From NCBI RefSeq assembly GCF_020010925.1, contig NZ_JAGJBZ010000002.1:2232001-2296000 (forward strand): 64,000 nucleotides of DNA, given 5' to 3'. The notes beneath the pieces are model-generated. The model was given only the letters and a program-made list of their open reading frames with translations. It was not told the DNA's origin and ran no database searches. Of this stretch, positions 58,764 through 64,000 are shown in pieces. The position numbers and the translations under genes are program-made. The stretch comes from Streptomyces griseiscabiei (GTDB taxonomy: Bacteria; Actinomycetota; Actinomycetes; Streptomycetales; Streptomycetaceae). The number at the start of each line of letters is the position of its first letter. The stretch's first letter is position 1.

Positions 58764-59108
58764 ATGAGCGACGTACAGATCCGCGACGACCGGGCGGCCG
58801 GCCGTCTGGAGGCCCTCGCCGGCCACGAACTGGCCGGTCACATCCAGTACTTCGTCCTCGAATCGCCGCGGCGCGCCCTCGTTCCGGTCCATACGATCGT
58901 CGAGCCCGCGCACGAGGGACAGGGCGTCGCGGGCTCGCTGGCCCGGGAGTTGTACGGCATCGCGGCCCGCGAGGGCATGGTCGTCGCCCCCCTGTGCCCG
59001 TACGTCGTCAGGTGGGCCGAGCGGCACCCCGAAGCGGCCCCGGCCGTCGACCCCGAGCTGCTGCGGGCCGCGAAGGACTGGCTGATCGCCCACCCCGAGG
59101 GCTTCTGA
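58764..59108 (+). CDS. GNAT-family N-acetyltransferase (YidJ/YjdJ-like), next to panD
   Basis: 114 residues. Short GNAT with HTIVEPAHEGQGVAGSLARELYGIAA (acetyl-CoA pyrophosphate loop EGQGVAG) and VVAPLCPYVVRWAERHPE, typical of the small family with a cysteine-containing LCPYV motif. Acetyl-group substrate unknown. Starts at ATG 58764 after GAGGAG. Tandem with panD but not close to PanZ in size or motif as far as I can judge. Confidence 0.85.
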   Translation: MSDVQIRDDRAAGRLEALAGHELAGHIQYFVLESPRRALVPVHTIVEPAHEGQGVAGSLARELYGIAAREGMVVAPLCPYVVRWAERHPEAAPAVDPELLRAAKDWLIAHPEGF

Positions 59109-59223
59109 GGGACCCGGCGGCGGACCCCTCGCGGCGGCTCCGCCGACCGGGTGACTGCCCGCACCGGCGGCGGGTACCCGTGCCCCGAGTCCATGGCGGA
59201 CGTACCCATGGCTGGAGGACGCG

Positions 59224-59409
59224 ATGACACACCCCGACCCGGACCCCGTGCGGCCCGGCCCCACCCCGGGCCCGGGCCCCGACCGCCCCGAACCCTTCCC
59301 GCCGCCCCCGTTCCCCGATCCCGTGCCCACCCCCGACCCGGACCCCGTCCCCAGCCCTCCCGGCCCGGACCCGGTCCCGGGCGAACCGAGGCCGGGCCCG
59401 CTGTCGTAG
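59224..59409 (+). CDS. Proline-rich small protein
   Basis: 61 residues, about half Pro, with DP/GP/PD repeats (PDPDPV, GPGPDRP). ATG 59224 has GGAGG 5 nt upstream (TGGAGGACGCGATG), and the stop is TAG. Low-complexity sequence with no domain; may be real or a spurious frame of a GC-rich tract. No partner evident. Confidence 0.45.
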   Translation: MTHPDPDPVRPGPTPGPGPDRPEPFPPPPFPDPVPTPDPDPVPSPPGPDPVPGEPRPGPLS

Positions 59410-59445
59410 GAAGTGGGCAGAGGAACGGGGGGCCGGAAACAGAAA

Positions 59446-59480
59446 CGCGGCCCGGCGTGAACTTCTCACGCCGGGCCGCG
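59446..59480. terminator. Terminator hairpin between Pro-rich gene and gnd
   Basis: Perfect 15-bp stem CGCGGCCCGGCGTGA (59446-59460) / 59466-59480, loop ACTTC. It separates the plus-strand genes from gnd on the minus strand. Confidence 0.85.
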
Positions 59481-59505
59481 TCACCAAGGTTCAGGTGCGC
59501 GGCGC

Positions 59506-60945
59506 TCAGGCCTCGATCTCGCCCCGACCCTGCCCCCACAGCGTGTGGAACGACCCCTCCCGGTCCACCCGGCGGTAGGTGTGCGCCCCGAAGAAGTCCC
59601 GCTGCCCCTGGGTGAGCGCCGCGGGCAGCCGCTCGGCGCGCAGAGCGTCGTAGTACGCCAGCGCCGCCGCGAAACCGGGCGTCGGCACGCCCTGCCGCGT
59701 CGCGGCGACCAGCACCTCGCGCCAGTCGTCCTGCGCCGCCGCGATCTCCTGGGCGAACGTCTCGTCGGAGAGCAGGCTCGGCAGGTCGGGCCGGGCGTCG
59801 TACGCCGCGCGGATCCGGTCCAGGAAGGCCGCCCGGATGATGCAGCCGCCGCGCCAGATGGAGGCGACCTTGCCGAGGTCGATGTTCCAGTCGTACTCGT
59901 CGCGGGCGGCGTCGATTTCGTGGAAGCCCTGGGTGTACGACACGATCTTGGAGGCGTACAGCGCCTGCTCGACCCGGTCGGCGAAGGCACCCGCCTCGGC
60001 CGCGCTCAGCGGGGTGGCCTTGGGGCCGGCCAGCGAGCGGGACGCGTCGCGCAGCGCGGCGTGGCCCGACAGCGAGCGCGCGAAGACGGCCTCGGCGATA
60101 CCGGAGACCGGAACGCCCAGGTCCAGGGCGATCTGGACGGTCCAGCGGCCGGTGCCCTTCTGCTCGGCCTGGTCGACGACCACGTCCACGAACGGCTTGC
60201 CGGTGGCCGCGTCCACGTGCGCCAGCACCTCGGCGGTGATCTCGATCAGATACGAGTCGAGGCGCCCGGTGTTCCAGGTGCGGAAGATCTCGGCGATCTG
60301 CGCGGGGGTGTAACCGGCCACGTCGCGCAGCAGCTGGTAGGCCTCGCCGATCAGCTGCATGTCGGCGTACTCGATGCCGTTGTGGACCATCTTCACGAAG
60401 TGCCCGGCGCCGTCGGGGCCGACGTGCGTGACACAGGGCGCGCCGTCGGCGGCCTTCGCGGAGATCTTCTCCAGCATCGGGCCGAGGGAGTCGTACGACT
60501 CGACCGGGCCGCCCGGCATGATGCTCGGGCCGTTGAGCGCGCCCTCCTCGCCACCGGAGATACCGGCGCCGACGAAGTGGATGCCCTGCTCGCGCAGCGC
60601 GGCCTCGCGGCGGCGGGTGTCGGCGAAGTGCGCGTTGCCACCGTCGATGATCATGTCGCCGGGCTCCAGGAGCGGCGCGAACTCCTCGATCACCGCGTCC
60701 GTCGGCCCGCCCGCCTTCACCATGACGACCAGGCGCCGGGGGCGCTCCAGCGCCTGTACGAAGTCCTTGGCGGTCTCGGCCGCGATGAAGTCGCCCTCGT
60801 GCCCGTGCTCCTCGATCAGCGCGTGGGTCTTCGCCGCGGAGCGGTTGTGGACCGCGACCGTGTAGCCGTTGCGGGCGAAGTTGCGGGCGAGGTTGCTCCC
60901 CATGACCGCGAGGCCGGTGACGCCGATCTGGGCTGAAGTGCTCAT
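59506..60945 (-). CDS. gnd: 6-phosphogluconate dehydrogenase, NADP+ (decarboxylating)
   Basis: 479 residues. NADP-binding GLAVMGSNLARNFARNGYTV, catalytic Lys in AGHFVKMVHNGIEYADMQLIGEAYQLL, DVVVDQAEQKGTGRWTVQ and the C-terminal GGCIIRAAFLDRI. It oxidises 6-phosphogluconate to ribulose 5-phosphate plus CO2, giving NADPH in the pentose phosphate pathway. Start chosen at ATG 60945, the M-S-T-S-A-Q-I-G-V-T-G-L context of the family; the frame is open to 61155 without good support. Confidence 0.97.
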   Translation of the reverse strand: MSTSAQIGVTGLAVMGSNLARNFARNGYTVAVHNRSAAKTHALIEEHGHEGDFIAAETAKDFVQALERPRRLVVMVKAGGPTDAVIEEFAPLLEPGDMIIDGGNAHFADTRRREAALREQGIHFVGAGISGGEEGALNGPSIMPGGPVESYDSLGPMLEKISAKAADGAPCVTHVGPDGAGHFVKMVHNGIEYADMQLIGEAYQLLRDVAGYTPAQIAEIFRTWNTGRLDSYLIEITAEVLAHVDAATGKPFVDVVVDQAEQKGTGRWTVQIALDLGVPVSGIAEAVFARSLSGHAALRDASRSLAGPKATPLSAAEAGAFADRVEQALYASKIVSYTQGFHEIDAARDEYDWNIDLGKVASIWRGGCIIRAAFLDRIRAAYDARPDLPSLLSDETFAQEIAAAQDDWREVLVAATRQGVPTPGFAAALAYYDALRAERLPAALTQGQRDFFGAHTYRRVDREGSFHTLWGQGRGEIEA

Positions 60946-62399
<1,454 letters not shown>

Positions 62400-62444
62400 C
62401 GTGGTGGCCTGACGTGGTGCGGGAGGCCCGTCCGGGCCTCCCGC

Positions 62445-63614
62445 TCAGGTTTTCACGCGGTCGCGATGCCGGTCGAGGAGTGCCCTGGGCACATACAGCT
62501 CGCCGTGGAAGGGCCGCAGCAGCGGATCGGGCGGCGCGTCGTCGTCCGCGCCCGCCGCGCTCCTCCCCAGGAACGGAGCCGGTACGACCACCCGTTTGTC
62601 GAGGCCGAGGTCGAGACCGAGGGGGATCGGGTCACCGATGCCCGGGGCGCCCACCGTCTGCCGGGGAAGCCCGGCGAGCAGCTCCTCCAGGGCCAGGGAC
62701 TCCCGGTCCCGGCCGGTGACCGGAGCCATGGCGTCCGCGCCGGCCACATCGGCCCGCTCCGCCCCGGCCCGCTCCGCTTCGGCCTCGTCACCGAGGCGTT
62801 CGGTCGTCAGCAGGATCAGACCGCCCGCGGCGACGACACCGCAGCCCAGCGCGAGCAGGGTGCCGGTCGTGCCGTAGCGGAAGGTCTCGCCGAACATCGT
62901 GATGCCGACCGCGGCCGCCACCACCGGGTTGACCACGGTGAGCGTGGCGAGCGGGGCCGCGAGGCCGCCGCCCCGGTAGGCGGCCTGGGACAGCAGCAGA
63001 CCGGCCGTGGCGAAGACGCCGATGACCGCGAGGGTCGGCAGGTCGGAGAGGGTGACGCCGTCCGTCCAGTCGACGGCGACCGTCTTGGTGAAGACCGAGG
63101 ACATACCGAACGCGACACCGGAGGCGACCGCCAGCAGGATGCTGCGCACCGCCGGATGCCGGTGCGCCGCGCGCCCCGCCACCGTCAGCGCGGCCACCGC
63201 GCCCCCGCTGACCACGCCCACCAGCACCCGCTGGGCGGTGTCCAGCGACTGCGCGTCGGCCGTGCCGACCAGGGAGAGCAGACCCGCCAGCCCGACCGTC
63301 GCCATGATCGCGCCCCGCCAGGCCGTCGAGCCCGCCCTGCGGCCGACGAACAGCGCCGCCATGGGCAGCGCGAAGACGATGGTCAGCGCGCCCAGCGGCT
63401 GCACCAGGCTCAGCGGGCCGTAGGCCAGGGCCACCACGTGCAGCAGCCCGCCGAGGCCGTTCAGCCCGACGGCGGCCCACCAGACCGGCCGGCGCAGCGG
63501 CGCGTAGGACTGGCCGGGGGAGGACACCGCGACACGCTCCTGGACGATCGCCCCGCCCGCGTACGCCACGGCGGAGACGAACGACAGCAGCACGGACAAC
63601 GCGAGGGCACTCAT
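62445..63614 (-). CDS. DMT-superfamily (EamA-like) membrane transporter with charged C-terminal tail
   Basis: 389 residues. About ten membrane helices in the first ~285 residues: LALSVLLSFVSAVAYAGGAIVQE, GLGGLLHVVALAYGPLSLVQPLGALTIVFALPMAALFVG, VVNPVVAAAVGITMFGETF, characteristic of DMT permeases of the SMR/EamA type. The last ~100 residues form an acidic cytoplasmic tail. ATG 63614 with GAGGAG upstream. Substrate unknown. Confidence 0.85.
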   Translation of the reverse strand: MSALALSVLLSFVSAVAYAGGAIVQERVAVSSPGQSYAPLRRPVWWAAVGLNGLGGLLHVVALAYGPLSLVQPLGALTIVFALPMAALFVGRRAGSTAWRGAIMATVGLAGLLSLVGTADAQSLDTAQRVLVGVVSGGAVAALTVAGRAAHRHPAVRSILLAVASGVAFGMSSVFTKTVAVDWTDGVTLSDLPTLAVIGVFATAGLLLSQAAYRGGGLAAPLATLTVVNPVVAAAVGITMFGETFRYGTTGTLLALGCGVVAAGGLILLTTERLGDEAEAERAGAERADVAGADAMAPVTGRDRESLALEELLAGLPRQTVGAPGIGDPIPLGLDLGLDKRVVVPAPFLGRSAAGADDDAPPDPLLRPFHGELYVPRALLDRHRDRVKT

Positions 63615-63842
63615 CTGCGGCTCCTCGGCGCAGCGCGGGGGCTCCCGGCCCGGCGCGGTGAACGCTCGGCTTTCATGGTGACCACGATGCCTCGCCGAAG
63701 CGCTCACGTCGTCGTACCTGAGCACTCAATACGTCCTACTGCCGTTGGAGTACGACCCGTCCCGCGTCATACCCAAGAGGGGCGACACAGGGTGTACACC
63801 GCCAGGTGAACGCGCCCGCGGACCCTGGTACTACTCGTCCTC

Positions 63843-64000
63843 GTGGAACACGACCCCGGCCTCACCGCGCTCTCGGCCCTCGGCGGTTTCTTCGTACTAC
63901 GCACGGGAGAACCGCCGCACGGCACACCGCCCACGCTCGCGGAGGCCTATGCGGCACCGGGTGCCGAAGTGGAAGAGGAGGTTTACGCGAATCCCGTAAT
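63843..64000 (+). CDS. Start of a gene leaving the window, possibly (2Fe-2S)-binding protein
   Basis: 52 complete codons from GTG 63843, translating as VEHDPGLTALSALGGFFVLRTGEPPHGTPPTLAEAYAAPG and on. The LTALSALGGFFVLRT opening resembles actinobacterial (2Fe-2S)-binding FhuF-like proteins, but the diagnostic C-terminal Cys residues are beyond the window. The overlapping reading frame 63745-63999 is less convincing. Divergent from the DMT transporter. Confidence 0.5.
   Translation, partial: MEHDPGLTALSALGGFFVLRTGEPPHGTPPTLAEAYAAPGAEVEEEVYANPV

Noticed and set aside
63745..63999. 84-codon frame at the right end
   Set aside because: Out of frame with the more protein-like GTG start at 63843.

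Overview
The window is high-G+C actinobacterial DNA with GTG/TTG starts, strong third-position GC bias, many 4-nt start/stop overlaps, leaderless-type promoters and Tat/Sec signal peptides. The gene content (SpoIIE-type phosphatase, monomeric isocitrate dehydrogenase, Rpf/LysM/M23 protein, paired tRNA-Pro genes, an FxSxx-COOH peptide system) points to a Streptomyces or close relative. Assignments rest on reading the sequence and on family knowledge; no database search was run.

Layout. 1-2170: a partial MFS drug exporter, a dispersed inverted-repeat element and a DUF309 gene. 2244-2317: tRNA-Pro(GGG) with a terminator hairpin, then a PAS-GAF-PP2C-HATPase regulator. 4980-9643 (minus): a five-gene branched-chain-amino-acid-type ABC importer, every junction overlapping by 4 nt. 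9904-17326 (plus): amidase, nitrilase, IclR regulator, benzoylformate decarboxylase-like enzyme, lactate/malate-dehydrogenase-like enzyme and aldehyde dehydrogenase. Together these would convert a 2-hydroxy nitrile or amide such as mandelonitrile or mandelamide, via the hydroxy acid, oxo acid and aldehyde, to a carboxylate. Related operator-like sites lie before both plus-strand units and near the importer. 17418-21350: methyltransferase, two secreted repeat proteins and a class II glutamine amidotransferase. 21463-28628: an AcoR-like regulator divergent from an aromatic hydroxylase, hydroxyquinol 1,2-dioxygenase, maleylacetate reductase and a YceI-domain protein, i.e. a hydroxyquinol lower pathway to 3-oxoadipate.

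28772-42956 is the most unusual region: two complete FxSxx-COOH (FXS) cassettes head to tail in the order fxsA-fxsB-fxsC-fxsT | fxsC-fxsT-fxsA-fxsB, separated by a perfect 16-bp terminator stem. Each cassette has a small precursor peptide, a radical SAM/SPASM cyclophane-forming maturase, a TIR-like protein and a ~1300-residue MinD-like/TIR/NB-ARC/TPR protein. The cassettes look like a ribosomal-peptide pathway wired to a STAND/TIR signalling module. The second precursor carries its FxSxx motif 9 residues before the C-terminus, not at it. FxsB2 is followed 47 bp later by a second tRNA-Pro(GGG) identical to the one at 2244, so the importer, catabolic genes and both FXS cassettes sit inside a 40.7-kb segment bracketed by identical direct repeats.

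43078-64000 is mostly core genome: a cobalamin-riboswitch-like leader, a secreted three-repeat protein, a membrane-tethered XRE regulator with an extracytoplasmic peptidoglycan-binding/pseudo-transglycosylase part, a GH43 enzyme, an aldo/keto reductase, OhrR and a divergent esterase, isocitrate dehydrogenase, an MscS channel, a flippase-like membrane protein, an ABC exporter with a SoxR/MerR-type leaderless promoter, PanD, a GNAT protein, 6-phosphogluconate dehydrogenase, an Rpf/LysM/M23 cell-wall enzyme, a DMT-type transporter, and the first 52 codons of a gene leaving the window.
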